Below, in pieces: positions 41,732 through 50,190 of a DNA stretch of 64,000 bases (its first letter is position 1; every line of letters starts with the position of its first letter). The stretch spans positions 310,001 through 374,000 of the forward strand of contig NZ_STFZ01000018.1 in the NCBI RefSeq assembly GCF_005222845.1. The letters are read 5' to 3'. Source of the stretch: Rhizobium sp. FY34 (GTDB lineage Bacteria > Pseudomonadota > Alphaproteobacteria > Rhizobiales > Rhizobiaceae). The notes under the pieces were generated by a model. That model searched no databases. It had not been told where the DNA came from and saw nothing but the letters and a program-made list of their open reading frames with translations. Made by a program: the position numbers and the translations under genes.

Positions 41732-41757
41732 AAAAAAGCGGGCACATGGCCCGCTTT
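41732..41757 (-). terminator. Terminator after rcdA
   Basis: Minus strand: AAAGCGGGC, five-base loop, GCCCGCTTT, then further Ts (AAAAAA on the + strand at 41732-41737). It lies 26 bases past the rcdA stop. Confidence 0.85.
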
Positions 41758-41782
41758 CCCAATTCTACAATGATCGTGTCGC

Positions 41783-42295
41783 TCAGTTGCCGGTAAAGGC
41801 CGTGCGCAACAGGTCGAGCTGGGCGCGCACGCCGTTCTCGTTGTCGGGCACGATGGTTTCCTGTGGGCGGTAGATTTCCCGGTCCAGCAGCGCCACGCGG
41901 TTCTGCAGACGCAACGAGCGTTCGACCAGTTCGCGGAAGGCTTCCGGCAGGTCGCCCCAGCCCGGTGCCATGCGGTCGACATTGAAGCCGTCGAGGCGCA
42001 CCTTGTTCTTTTCCGCCAGCACCTGATCGTAGCTCATCTCGCCATTGTTGACGGCGCGCTGCAGCAGCAGCCAGGAGGCCATCTGCATCAGGCGGGTGGT
42101 GAGCCGCATGGATTCAGCCGCGTAAAGCACGGTGGCAAGGCGCGGCAACACTTTGGCAGCCGTGCGACCGGGACCATCGAGATAGGCAGCTGTTTCTTCC
42201 ACGAGAGACATGCCCTCGGTATAGAGTGCCTTGAACTGCGACGAGTTAGCGGCGCGGCCGGCGAAACTGACGGTATTCAATACCTGTTCTGACAT
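41783..42295 (-). CDS. rcdA: RcdA-type regulator of CtrA degradation (DUF1465)
   Basis: A 170-residue DUF1465 protein. In Caulobacter, RcdA is the adaptor that, with CpdR and PopA, delivers the master regulator CtrA to the ClpXP protease. Features are VSFAGRAANSSQFKALYTEGM, a helical bundle region with MRLTTRLMQMASWLLLQRAV and a C-terminal flexible part (REIYRPQETIVPDNENGVRAQLDLLRTAF). The gene stands alone with its own terminator. Upstream lies a perfect TTAA-N7-TTAA CtrA box and a near-match, pointing to feedback from CtrA onto its own degradation factor. Confidence 0.9.
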   Translation of the reverse strand: MSEQVLNTVSFAGRAANSSQFKALYTEGMSLVEETAAYLDGPGRTAAKVLPRLATVLYAAESMRLTTRLMQMASWLLLQRAVNNGEMSYDQVLAEKNKVRLDGFNVDRMAPGWGDLPEAFRELVERSLRLQNRVALLDREIYRPQETIVPDNENGVRAQLDLLRTAFTGN

Positions 42296-42416
42296 CGAGA
42301 TTATCCTGCTAACGCACCAACTTGATCAGGCAATCGCGGAGCCAAGGAAAAGTTCCTGTCTCCGCAGTTCATGTCTGAGAAGATGGTACCACTAGACGAA
42401 TTCCGCAAGGCAATTC

Positions 42417-42431
42417 TTAAAGAAGGGTTAA
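42417..42431. promoter_or_regulatory. Perfect CtrA box (TTAA-N7-TTAA)
   Basis: TTAA-AGAAGGG-TTAA matches the alphaproteobacterial CtrA consensus exactly. It is 122 bases upstream of the rcdA start. Confidence 0.7.
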
Positions 42432-42455
42432 TTCCCACAGTTTACACAGGGGTCG

Positions 42456-42482
42456 AAAAAAAAGAGCCGCAAAAGCGGCTCT
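42456..42482 (-). terminator. Terminator of the CorC-DUF1192 operon
   Basis: Minus strand: AGAGCCGC, AAAA-type loop, GCGGCTCT, then a run of eight Ts. It ends the leftward operon whose last gene is DUF1192, well upstream of rcdA. Confidence 0.85.
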
Positions 42483-42576
42483 CAAGGTAAAACAGGGAGA
42501 AATCAGACCAAAATCGCCGACTGGAGAAGCCGTCTGAGCCCGGAAGACCGGACAAATTCATCATTACCGAAAATGC

Positions 42577-42591
42577 CTAACGTAAGGTTAA
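42577..42591. promoter_or_regulatory. Near-consensus CtrA box
   Basis: CTAA-CGTAAGG-TTAA differs from TTAA-N7-TTAA at one base. It lies between the DUF1192 stop and the operon terminator, 282 bases upstream of rcdA. Confidence 0.4.
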
Positions 42592-42643
42592 CTCTTGCTC
42601 GCGAAGTATAAAATCTGCGCGATCTTGTGTTTCATTTCGATTT

Positions 42644-42835
42644 TCAGCTCTTGAACAGGCTTTCTGCTGCCTTACGACCGGCGTTCTTTGCTACGCGCTC
42701 GTCCTGAAGGCGCTGAATTTCCGCCTCCAGCAGAGTGATTCGCTGGTCGATTTCGGCCACCGAAATCATCGAAAGATCGCAGCCGATCTCGTGTGCCACC
42801 GGCTTTTTCGGTCTGTCATCGTCAAACAGGCTCAT
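42644..42835 (-). CDS. DUF1192 small protein
   Basis: A 63-residue alphaproteobacterial protein: MSLFDDDRPKKPVAHEIGCD then SVAEIDQRITLLEAEIQRLQDE, a short coiled coil. It is the last gene of the leftward operon, 16 bases after the metallophosphoesterase. Function unknown. Confidence 0.88.
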   Translation of the reverse strand: MSLFDDDRPKKPVAHEIGCDLSMISVAEIDQRITLLEAEIQRLQDERVAKNAGRKAAESLFKS

Positions 42836-42851
42836 GCCGGCCCTCTCCCTA

Positions 42852-43676
42852 TCAGCGCCAGAATTCGGGAATTGTTTCAGAAAGGCGCGGGCCGATGCGC
42901 AAAGGCGCGATCTTTTCGGCAAGACCCGTTGCATCGGAAATCTCCACGCCGACGCCGCAGATCGTGGCCGGCCCGCTGGCAGCCTCGAAACGGCCCTTCG
43001 GCATTTTGGAAATGAAGCGGTTGAGCGGCTCTTCCTTTTCCATGCCGAGCGAGGAATCATAATCTCCGCACATGCCGGCATCTGACATATAGGCCGTGCC
43101 GCCATTGAGGATCTGGTGATCGGCGGTCGGTACATGCGTGTGGGTGCCCACGACAAAGCTTGCGCGCCCATCCACGAAATGGCCAAAGCACTGCTTTTCG
43201 CTGGTGGCTTCGGCGTGGAAATCGAAGATGATCGCGTCAGCCTGTTCCTTCAGCGGACAGGCGCCGAGAATGGCCTCGGCGCTCTTGAAGGGGTCGTCGA
43301 GTTCCGGATGCATGAAGACGCGGCCCATGATATTGGCCACCAGAATGCGGGCGCCATTGCGGGCATAGAAGAGGCCCGATCCGCGACCTGGCGTGCCGGC
43401 GGGATAGTTTGCCGGGCGCAGGAACTGGTCGTGGCGGCTGGCGAATGTCACCGCTTCCTTCTGGTCCCACACATGGTTGCCGGTGGTCACCACATCGGCG
43501 CCGGCATTGATGGTTTCGAGGAAAATGTCTTCGGTAATGCCAAAGCCGCCGGCGGCGTTTTCACCATTGACGATGACGAAGTCGAGCTTGAGGTCGGAGA
43601 TGAGGCCCGGCAGTTTGTCCCAGACGGTGGTCCGTCCCGTCTTGCCTACCATGTCGCCGAGAAACAGAAGTCGCAT
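42852..43676 (-). CDS. YmdB-family metallophosphoesterase (TIGR00282)
   Basis: A 274-residue dimetal phosphodiesterase of the YmdB group. In other bacteria YmdB cleaves 2',3'-cyclic nucleotides and affects biofilm and motility. Metal motifs are MRLLFLGDMVGKTGR, VNGENAAGGFGI, TTGNHVWD, DFHAEATSEK and VGTHTHVPTAD. The ATG at 43676 begins exactly at the conserved fold; longer frames upstream overlap the 5-FCL gene. It lies 17 bases after the 5-FCL gene. Confidence 0.92.
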   Translation of the reverse strand: MRLLFLGDMVGKTGRTTVWDKLPGLISDLKLDFVIVNGENAAGGFGITEDIFLETINAGADVVTTGNHVWDQKEAVTFASRHDQFLRPANYPAGTPGRGSGLFYARNGARILVANIMGRVFMHPELDDPFKSAEAILGACPLKEQADAIIFDFHAEATSEKQCFGHFVDGRASFVVGTHTHVPTADHQILNGGTAYMSDAGMCGDYDSSLGMEKEEPLNRFISKMPKGRFEAASGPATICGVGVEISDATGLAEKIAPLRIGPRLSETIPEFWR

Positions 43677-43693
43677 GCCTATCCGATCAAGTG

Positions 43694-44269
43694 TTAGAAA
43701 CGCCTGAAGCCGCTTTCCGTCAGGATGGCATGCAGGCGCATATCGTGGATTTCTGCCGGCACAGATGCCACCTCCTGGCAATCGAAGGCAATGCCGATGA
43801 GCTGCGGTGCCGAGCCTTTTTTGTGCATTCGGTCAATGGCGCGGTCATAATAGCCGCCGCCATAGCCGATCCGCTGGCCGTGTGCATCAAAGGCTGCCAG
43901 CGGCATCAGCATCAGATCGGGTTCCAGCACCTGCGCCTCAGGGCCCGGGCCGAAGGTGCCAAAGCCCATGGGCACGAGCTCGGCGCCGGCGACCAGTTCG
44001 CGAAACACGATGGTTTCCTTGTCGAGAATGACGGGAAGGCATAGGCGCGCGCCGCGTGCCTTGAGCGCGGCCATCAGCGGCCTGATATCGGCTTCGGAGC
44101 GGATGGGCGAAAAGCCGGAGACCACGGCGCCGGGCGGACATGTCAGCGCCTCTTGCCCGTGCTCGGCCATCAATAGGCTTTTCTCAATGCGGTCTGCGGG
44201 GGGAATGGCATCGCGCGCGGCCAGTCGTTCGGCCCTCAGCCGGGCCTTTTCAACCGCCGCCCCGCTCAT
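43694..44269 (-). CDS. 5-formyltetrahydrofolate cyclo-ligase
   Basis: A 191-residue one-carbon enzyme (YgfA/MTHFS) that turns 5-formyl-THF into 5,10-methenyl-THF using ATP. Motifs are KARLRAERLAARD, VSGFSPIRSEADIRPLM, FGPGPEA and the ATP loop RIGYGGGYYDRAI. It overlaps the CorC-like gene by four bases (ATGA). In many proteobacteria the 6S RNA gene lies between zapA and this gene; here a CorC-like gene is also between them. Confidence 0.93.
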   Translation of the reverse strand: MSGAAVEKARLRAERLAARDAIPPADRIEKSLLMAEHGQEALTCPPGAVVSGFSPIRSEADIRPLMAALKARGARLCLPVILDKETIVFRELVAGAELVPMGFGTFGPGPEAQVLEPDLMLMPLAAFDAHGQRIGYGGGYYDRAIDRMHKKGSAPQLIGIAFDCQEVASVPAEIHDMRLHAILTESGFRRF

Positions 44270-45600
44270 GCCCTGTCGGCCAGCTTGTGCACGAGAAGCT
44301 TGTCAATGCGCCGGCCGTCCAGATCTATGACCTCGAAATTCCAGCCGTTCCAGACAAAGCTTTCGCCAAGTTCCGGCAGGCGCTTCAATTCATCCAGCAC
44401 GAAACCGGCGACAGTTTCGTAATCCGGGTCTTCCTTCATGGTAAAGCCCATCTGATGGCCGAATTCATCGACAGGCATCCAGCCCGCCACCAGATAGCTG
44501 CCATCGTCCCGCAGCACGATGGCCGGTTCATCGACATTGTCCTCCTCGAACACGCCGGTGATCGCTTCAAGAATATCGCCGGAGGTGATGACGCCTTCGA
44601 AATGGCCGTATTCATCATAGACCAGCACCATCTGGGCCGAGGTGCGGCGCAGGCCCTGGATGACGTCAATGGCGCCGGTGAGGTCGGATACGACGGGCGC
44701 TTCGCGCATGCGGTTGCGGATATCGAGATCGAGGCCCTGGACGATGGCCTCATAGGCATCTTTCACGAAGAGAACGCCGAGGATTTCATCGGAAGCGCCA
44801 TTGCGCACCGGCAGGCGAGAGCGCTGCGTATTGCGCAGCTGCTCGCGGATTTCTGCAAAATCGTCTTCGATATCGATGACTTCGACATCGCGTCGCGGCG
44901 TCATAAGGCCACGCGCCGTGCGATCGGCCAGCCGCATGACGCCGGAGATCATCGCCGATTCTTCCGATTCGATCACGCCGGCGCTATGGGCTTCGGCCAG
45001 AACGCTGCGGATTTCCTCATCCGTGACGCGCTCTTCCGATTGACCCTGCTGGCCCAGCAGGCGCAGGACCGCACGCCCGGATGCATCGAGCAGCCAGACA
45101 AGCGGCAGCGAGACTTTGGAGAGAACCACCATGGCCGGCGCCACTCGCGCTGCAACAGCTTCGGGGGCCTTCAGGGCGATCTGCTTGGGAACCAGTTCGC
45201 CGACAATCAGCGACAGATAGGTAATGGCCACAACGACGGTGCCGACGCCGAAGCCGTCCGCCATGGCTGGCGACAGGCCCTGCAGTTCCAGCCACTCGGC
45301 CAGGCGCGCACCCAGCGTTGCGCCGGAAAAGGCGCCGGACAGCACGCCGACAAGGGTAATGCCGATCTGGACCGTGGACAGGAAACGACCGGGATGTTCG
45401 GCCAGGCGCATGGCAAGCGCTGCGCCTCTGCTGCCCTGATCGGCCATCATTTTCAAACGGATGGGACGCGACGAGACAACCGCCAGCTCTGACATGGCAA
45501 GAACGCCGTTCAGAATGGTGAAGGAGACGACAATCAGAATTTCGATTAACAAAACAATCTCATGAGTTGCCGTCAGGGAAAGGCGCTCGCGCGTTTCCAA
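44266..45600 (-). CDS. CorC/HlyC-type hemolysin family membrane protein
   Basis: A 444-residue protein with a DUF21/CNNM membrane domain of about four spans (IVLLIEILIVVSFTILNGVLAMSE, VQIGITLVGVLSGAFSGATLG), two CBS domains (LMTPRRDVEVIDI, APVVSDLTGAIDVIQGLR...DEYGHFEGVIT) and a C-terminal CorC_HlyC domain. Relatives affect Mg, Co or other cation efflux; despite the name there is no evidence for haemolysis. The start is TTG, with GGGAA seven bases upstream. It leads the operon with 5-FCL, the metallophosphoesterase and DUF1192. Confidence 0.88.
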   Translation of the reverse strand: METRERLSLTATHEIVLLIEILIVVSFTILNGVLAMSELAVVSSRPIRLKMMADQGSRGAALAMRLAEHPGRFLSTVQIGITLVGVLSGAFSGATLGARLAEWLELQGLSPAMADGFGVGTVVVAITYLSLIVGELVPKQIALKAPEAVAARVAPAMVVLSKVSLPLVWLLDASGRAVLRLLGQQGQSEERVTDEEIRSVLAEAHSAGVIESEESAMISGVMRLADRTARGLMTPRRDVEVIDIEDDFAEIREQLRNTQRSRLPVRNGASDEILGVLFVKDAYEAIVQGLDLDIRNRMREAPVVSDLTGAIDVIQGLRRTSAQMVLVYDEYGHFEGVITSGDILEAITGVFEEDNVDEPAIVLRDDGSYLVAGWMPVDEFGHQMGFTMKEDPDYETVAGFVLDELKRLPELGESFVWNGWNFEVIDLDGRRIDKLLVHKLADRA

Positions 45601-45834
45601 GCGAGCATTCCCGGACCCGCACGACCTGCCGGCAGATCCTGCCGCACCACATCGCAGGCGGAATCGGGTTCCATTCGACGGGACGGCTGACGTTGAGGGG
45701 CATGATAATGTCAGGCCGCACCGTTTGCAACAGCCGCATTCTTCCAGATTGACAGCCGGTGTCTGTCGCAGACCTTTTCAGGGCTGACAAAATGTCTGCA
45801 ATCCGGGCGAGCTGCTGCATAGTTGAGGGGAAGG

Positions 45835-45995
45835 GTGCGATCCACGACGACCGATGGATGTTTACGATCCTGGGTGCCTACAAACGTAGGTGGGCGCCAT
45901 ATGTCCAAGCCCACGGGCCTGGTCAGGGACAGCTCCCTTTGGATCGAGTATGGCCCCAGGGATTGTGGTTCCTGTCGGGAAGCGCAGACCGCATT
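45835..45995 (-). ncRNA. ssrS: Probable 6S RNA
   Basis: A 437-base gap without a credible gene lies downstream of zapA and upstream of the CorC/5-FCL operon, the usual place of 6S RNA. On the minus strand a -10-like TATCCTATAT at about 46000-46009 is followed by GC-rich, fold-rich sequence with a hairpin CCTAC-GTTT-GTAGG (45877-45890) and a long imperfect stem around GGGGCCATACTCGATCC and GGACATATGGCGCC. 6S RNA binds sigma-70 RNA polymerase as a promoter mimic. Ends are approximate. The strand is inferred from neighbours and the -10 match. The remaining flanks of the gap show nothing else clear. Confidence 0.6.
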
Positions 45996-46038
45996 TCATA
46001 TATAGGATAGCTTGCCGCCTGCCGCCAGTGGGAAAACG

Positions 46039-46416
46039 CTAATTGGTTTCGACCTTCGGACGCGCGGTAAGTTTTGCGGTAATGCCGTTGAGGCGCGATG
46101 CCAACTGGCTAAGCGCATCGACGACAGCTTCCTCTGAGCGCTGGTGTTCCTGCACGGCACCATCGCGCCGGCTGCGCAGCGTTTCGATTTCACCTTCCAG
46201 GCTTGCGGCCTTGCGGGTGACCTCGGCCAGTTCGTCCATCACCATGATGCCGGCCATGACCGTGACGCGCAGATCGCCGATCTCGCCGAACTGGCTCTTC
46301 AGGTGTCCGACATAGCGGTCGAAGCGGGAGGCGAGTTCCTCCAGATGTCCTTGCTGGCCTTCTTCGCAGGCCATGCGGTAGGCCTTGCCGTCGATCGTTA
46401 CCGTTACCTGCGCCAT
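46039..46416 (-). CDS. zapA: Cell division protein ZapA
   Basis: A 125-residue protein that bundles FtsZ filaments at the division site. It begins MAQVTVTIDGKAYRMACEEGQ, typical of alphaproteobacterial ZapA, followed by LASRFDRYVGHLKSQFGEI, LRVTVMAGIMVMDELAEV and a C-terminal coiled coil. The ATG at 46416 gives the normal length; the longer frame upstream overlaps the DUF4164 gene. DUF4164 lies 31 bases upstream on the same strand. Confidence 0.93.
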   Translation of the reverse strand: MAQVTVTIDGKAYRMACEEGQQGHLEELASRFDRYVGHLKSQFGEIGDLRVTVMAGIMVMDELAEVTRKAASLEGEIETLRSRRDGAVQEHQRSEEAVVDALSQLASRLNGITAKLTARPKVETN

Positions 46417-46447
46417 GCGCTCACTGATCCCTTCGTGTCCGCTTGGA

Positions 46448-46720
46448 CTACCGGTCGAGCACGGCGCGGATGGTCTCCATCGCCGTGACCAGTCGGCGCG
46501 AAACCTCCCGGTTGACTTCTTCCAGGCGGTTGGCGCGGAATTCCGACTGGTCGAGCTCCTGTGCCAAGCGCTGCCTGTCGGCATGCACCCGTCGAACCTC
46601 GCCCTCCACGTCGGCTGCCTCGCGCTGCCGCTCTATCCGCATATCAATGGCGTTCTCCAGGCTGGTCATTGAAGCCCAGAGATCGGATATGGCTGCGTCT
46701 AAGGTTTTTTCCACCGGCAT
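46448..46720 (-). CDS. DUF4164 coiled-coil protein
   Basis: A 90-residue protein (MPVEKTLDAAISDLWASMTS, then a coiled coil rich in Glu, Arg and Ala ending TAMETIRAVLDR). The family is found directly upstream of zapA in rhizobia, so a link to division or FtsZ control is a reasonable guess. The ATG at 46720 is in line with family length. Confidence 0.82.
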   Translation of the reverse strand: MPVEKTLDAAISDLWASMTSLENAIDMRIERQREAADVEGEVRRVHADRQRLAQELDQSEFRANRLEEVNREVSRRLVTAMETIRAVLDR

Positions 46721-47039
46721 CCTGCTGGCACTCGGTCTGCAAGGGCATGTGCGAATCGCGCTTGCCCTTTTTCTCATATGCCCGGTACCCTATGCGGGGC
46801 CGTGTGGCCGGTCAATAAAGCGACCCCTGCCGAAGGTTGCCTAAGCTGTGGATCGCGCTGCAGCATGCCCCTTTACCTAGCCTGTGAAAGGTCTATGTGA
46901 GGGTAACAGCAAAGACATCGACAGCAACCTTGCGGCGGTCCATTTTGTTGACTTGGCCGTCGCAGCTGATAAGGATCAGCCGCGCCTCATTTGGTCCCGC
47001 CAGGGACCGTGATTGACACTGCAAACCAGCGGACCCGCC
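46721..47039. promoter_or_regulatory. Divergent DUF4164/tkt region with leader hairpins
   Basis: A 319-base gap holding the promoters of the leftward DUF4164-zapA operon and the rightward tkt gene. Just before tkt are two perfect small hairpins in tandem: GCTGAT-N4-ATCAGC at 46965-46980 and GGTCCC-N4-GGGACC at 46993-47008, the second ending 31 bases before the ATG. They may structure the tkt leader mRNA. Confidence 0.5.
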
Positions 47040-49019
47040 ATGACCTCTCCCGAAAAACATAACCGGATGGCGAATGCGATCCGTTTCCTCTCCATGGATG
47101 CCGTCGAGAAGGCCAATTCCGGCCATCCCGGCCTGCCGATGGGGGCAGCCGACATTGCGACAGTGCTTTTCAGCCGCTATTTGAAGTTCGATCCGAAGAA
47201 CCCGCTCTGGCCTGACCGCGACCGCTTCGTGCTGTCGGCCGGCCATGGCTCCATGCTTCTCTATTCGCTTCTCTATCTAACCGGATATGAGGACATCTCG
47301 ATCGAGGACATCAAGCAGTTCCGCCAGCTGGGATCCAAGACCGCCGGACATCCGGAATACGGCCATATTTCCGGCATCGAAACGACCACCGGTCCGCTCG
47401 GCCAGGGCATTGCCAATGCCGTCGGCATGGCAATTGCGGAAAAGAAGCTCGCTACGGAATTCGGTTCCGAGTTGCAGAGCCACTTCACCTATGCGCTGGT
47501 CGGTGACGGTTGCCTGATGGAGGGCATCAGCCAGGAAGCCATTGCGCTGGCCGGTCACCTGAAACTGAACAAGCTGATCGTCTTCTGGGACGATAACAAG
47601 ATCACTATCGACGGTGCGGTATCGCTGTCGGATTCGACGGATCAGATCGCCCGCTTCAAGGCGGTACACTGGAACACGATCGAAGTGGACGGCCACGATC
47701 AGGACGCGATTGCCGCGGCCATCGAGGCTGCACAGAAATCCGACCGCCCGACCCTGATTGCCGCCAAGACCATCATCGGCTTTGGCGCGCCCAACAAGCA
47801 GGGGACGCACAAGGTACACGGCTCGCCGCTGGGTGCCGAAGAAATCGCCGCGGCCCGCAAGTCGCTCAACTGGGAATCGGAAGCCTTCGTGGTTCCAGCC
47901 GACGTGCTGGACGCCTGGCGTCTGGCCGGCCTGCGCTCCACCAAGGCCCGCAAGGAATGGGAAGAGCGCCTGGCCGCAGCCCCGGCCGAGCAGCGCGCCG
48001 AATTCGTGCGTCGTTTCGCCGGTGACCTGCCGGGTGGATTCGATAGCGCCATCGATGCCTTCAAGCAGAAGATTGCCGCCAACCCACCGACCGTTGCCAC
48101 CCGCAAGGCTTCGGAAGATACGCTGGAAGTGATCAATGGCCTGTTGCCGGAAACCCTTGGCGGTTCGGCCGATCTGACGCCGTCCAACAATACCAAGACC
48201 AGCCAGATGACGTCGATCACCCCGACGGATTTCTCCGGTCGCTATATGCACTGGGGCATTCGCGAGCATGCAACGGCAGCCGCCATGAACGGCATTGCGC
48301 TGCATGGCGGCCTGATCCCGTATTCCGGCGGCTTCCTGATCTTCTCGGATTACTGCCGCCCGTCGGTGCGTCTCGCGGCCCTCATGGGCATCCGCGTCGT
48401 GCATGTCTGGACGCATGACTCCATCGGTGTTGGCGAAGACGGCCCGACCCACCAGCCGGTCGAGCATGTGGCCTCCCTGCGCGCCATTCCGAATCTTCTG
48501 GTCTTCCGCCCGGCGGACGAGACCGAAACGGCGGAATGCTGGCAACTGGCTCTCAACGAAAAGCATCGCCCCTCTGGTCTGGCGCTGACCCGCCAGAACC
48601 TGATGCCGGTGCGCACCGAATACGAAGAGAAGAACCTGTGTGCCCAGGGTGCCTATGAGCTGATCTCGTCGAGCGATGCCAAGGTCACGATCTTTGCCTC
48701 CGGTTCGGAAGTCGAGATTGCGGTGAAATCGGCGCAGGCGCTGGAAGCCAAGGGTATCGCCACCCGCGTCGTGTCCGTGCCCTGCTTCGAACTGTTCTTC
48801 GAACAGTCCGACGATTACCGCGAAGCCATTATCGGTACTTCGCCGGTCAAGATCGGCGTCGAAGCCGCCATCCGCCAGGGCTGGGATGCGTTTATCGGCA
48901 ATGACGGCGCCTTTATCGGCATGAAGTCCTTCGGTGCATCCGGCCAGGCCAAGGACCTCTACAAACATTTCGGCATCACCGTGGAAGCGGTCGTTGCTGC
49001 GGCGGAAGCCAAGCTCTGA
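47040..49019 (+). CDS. tkt: Transketolase
   Basis: A 659-residue thiamine-diphosphate enzyme that moves two-carbon units between sugar phosphates in the pentose phosphate pathway. Motifs are [26 protein letters not shown], the ThDP/Mg site [14 protein letters not shown] with [23 protein letters not shown] and the C-terminal domain [11 protein letters not shown]. The ATG at 47040 is used; an upstream start at 47013 would add nine residues. gap follows after 69 bases on the same strand. tkt-gap, followed later by pgk-fba, is the conserved rhizobial central-carbon cluster. Confidence 0.96.
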   Translation: MTSPEKHNRMANAIRFLSMDAVEKANSGHPGLPMGAADIATVLFSRYLKFDPKNPLWPDRDRFVLSAGHGSMLLYSLLYLTGYEDISIEDIKQFRQLGSKTAGHPEYGHISGIETTTGPLGQGIANAVGMAIAEKKLATEFGSELQSHFTYALVGDGCLMEGISQEAIALAGHLKLNKLIVFWDDNKITIDGAVSLSDSTDQIARFKAVHWNTIEVDGHDQDAIAAAIEAAQKSDRPTLIAAKTIIGFGAPNKQGTHKVHGSPLGAEEIAAARKSLNWESEAFVVPADVLDAWRLAGLRSTKARKEWEERLAAAPAEQRAEFVRRFAGDLPGGFDSAIDAFKQKIAANPPTVATRKASEDTLEVINGLLPETLGGSADLTPSNNTKTSQMTSITPTDFSGRYMHWGIREHATAAAMNGIALHGGLIPYSGGFLIFSDYCRPSVRLAALMGIRVVHVWTHDSIGVGEDGPTHQPVEHVASLRAIPNLLVFRPADETETAECWQLALNEKHRPSGLALTRQNLMPVRTEYEEKNLCAQGAYELISSSDAKVTIFASGSEVEIAVKSAQALEAKGIATRVVSVPCFELFFEQSDDYREAIIGTSPVKIGVEAAIRQGWDAFIGNDGAFIGMKSFGASGQAKDLYKHFGITVEAVVAAAEAKL

Positions 49020-49088
49020 ACGGCTTGGGGCGCTTTTGGGCGCCCCATCTGACCATCAAAAGCCCAATTTCCAAGGGAGTGAATGCAC

Positions 49089-50099
49089 ATGACTGTCAAG
49101 GTTGCCATCAATGGCTTCGGTCGTATCGGCCGTAACGTTCTGCGAGCCATCGTCGAATCGGGTCGCACCGATATCGAAGTGGTTGCGATCAACGATCTCG
49201 GCCCGGTCGAGACGAACGCGCATCTGCTGCGCTACGATTCGATCCACGGCAAGTTCCCGGCCAGCGTCAAGGTCGAGGGCGACACCATCATCGTGGGCGG
49301 CGGCAAGCCGATCAAGGTGACGGCGGTGCGCAACCCCGCTGAACTGCCGCATGCCGAACTCGGCATCGACATCGCCATGGAATGCACAGGCATCTTCACT
49401 TCGCGTGACAAGGCTGCCGCCCACCTGACGGCTGGCGCCAAGCGCGTCATCGTTTCGGCTCCGGCCGATGGCGCTGATCTGACCGTCGTTTTCGGCGTCA
49501 ACCACGATCAGCTGACCAAGGACCACCTGGTCATCTCGAATGCATCCTGCACGACCAATTGCCTGGTTCCGGTCGTCAAGGTGCTGAACGATGCGATCGG
49601 CATCGATCATGGCTTTATGACCACGATCCATTCCTACACGGGCGACCAGCCGACGCTCGACACCATGCACAAGGATCTCTACCGCGCCCGCGCGGCAGCG
49701 CTTTCCATGATCCCGACCTCGACCGGTGCTGCAAAGGCCGTTGGCCTCGTCCTGCCGGAACTGAAGGGCAAGCTGGACGGCACCTCGATCCGCGTGCCGA
49801 CCCCGAATGTCTCGGTTGTCGATTTCAAGTTCGTTGCCAAGAAGAACACCACGGTTCAGGAAGTCAACGATGCCATCATCGCCGCCTCCAATGGCGCGCT
49901 GAAGGGCATTCTGGGCTATACGGATGAGCCGCTGGTCAGCCGCGACTTCAACCACGACAGCCATTCGTCGATCTTCGCGCTCGACCAGACCAAGGTTCTG
50001 GAGGGCAATTTCGTGCGCATCCTGACCTGGTACGACAATGAATGGGGCTTCTCCAACCGCATGTCGGACACGGCTGTTGCCATGGCAAAGCTCATCTGA
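49089..50099 (+). CDS. gap: Glyceraldehyde-3-phosphate dehydrogenase
   Basis: A 336-residue glycolytic/gluconeogenic enzyme. It has the NAD site [16 protein letters not shown], catalytic Cys in [34 protein letters not shown] and [22 protein letters not shown] sits nine bases before the ATG at 49089; an ATG two codons upstream is too close to that site. A strong terminator follows, so tkt-gap may be one transcript that stops there. Confidence 0.97.
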   Translation: MTVKVAINGFGRIGRNVLRAIVESGRTDIEVVAINDLGPVETNAHLLRYDSIHGKFPASVKVEGDTIIVGGGKPIKVTAVRNPAELPHAELGIDIAMECTGIFTSRDKAAAHLTAGAKRVIVSAPADGADLTVVFGVNHDQLTKDHLVISNASCTTNCLVPVVKVLNDAIGIDHGFMTTIHSYTGDQPTLDTMHKDLYRARAAALSMIPTSTGAAKAVGLVLPELKGKLDGTSIRVPTPNVSVVDFKFVAKKNTTVQEVNDAIIAASNGALKGILGYTDEPLVSRDFNHDSHSSIFALDQTKVLEGNFVRILTWYDNEWGFSNRMSDTAVAMAKLI

Positions 50100-50130
50100 T
50101 CTCGCCTAACGCGACAGATCTGTAAGACAG

Positions 50131-50167
50131 AAGGGCGGTCGGGATATATCCCGGTCGCCCTTTTTTT
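50131..50167 (+). terminator. Intrinsic terminator after gap
   Basis: Stem AGGGCG-GTCGGGATA / TATCCCGGTCGCCCT with a near-zero loop, followed by eight Ts. It also lies just past the 3' end of the convergent TadG-like gene. Confidence 0.92.
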
Positions 50168-50190
50168 ATGTGTGATGAACGGGCTTTGCA

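Noticed and set aside
46840..47039. Thiamine-pyrophosphate riboswitch before tkt
   Set aside because: The leader has hairpins, but I could not find the conserved THI-box CTGAGA and ACC(T/C)GA elements.
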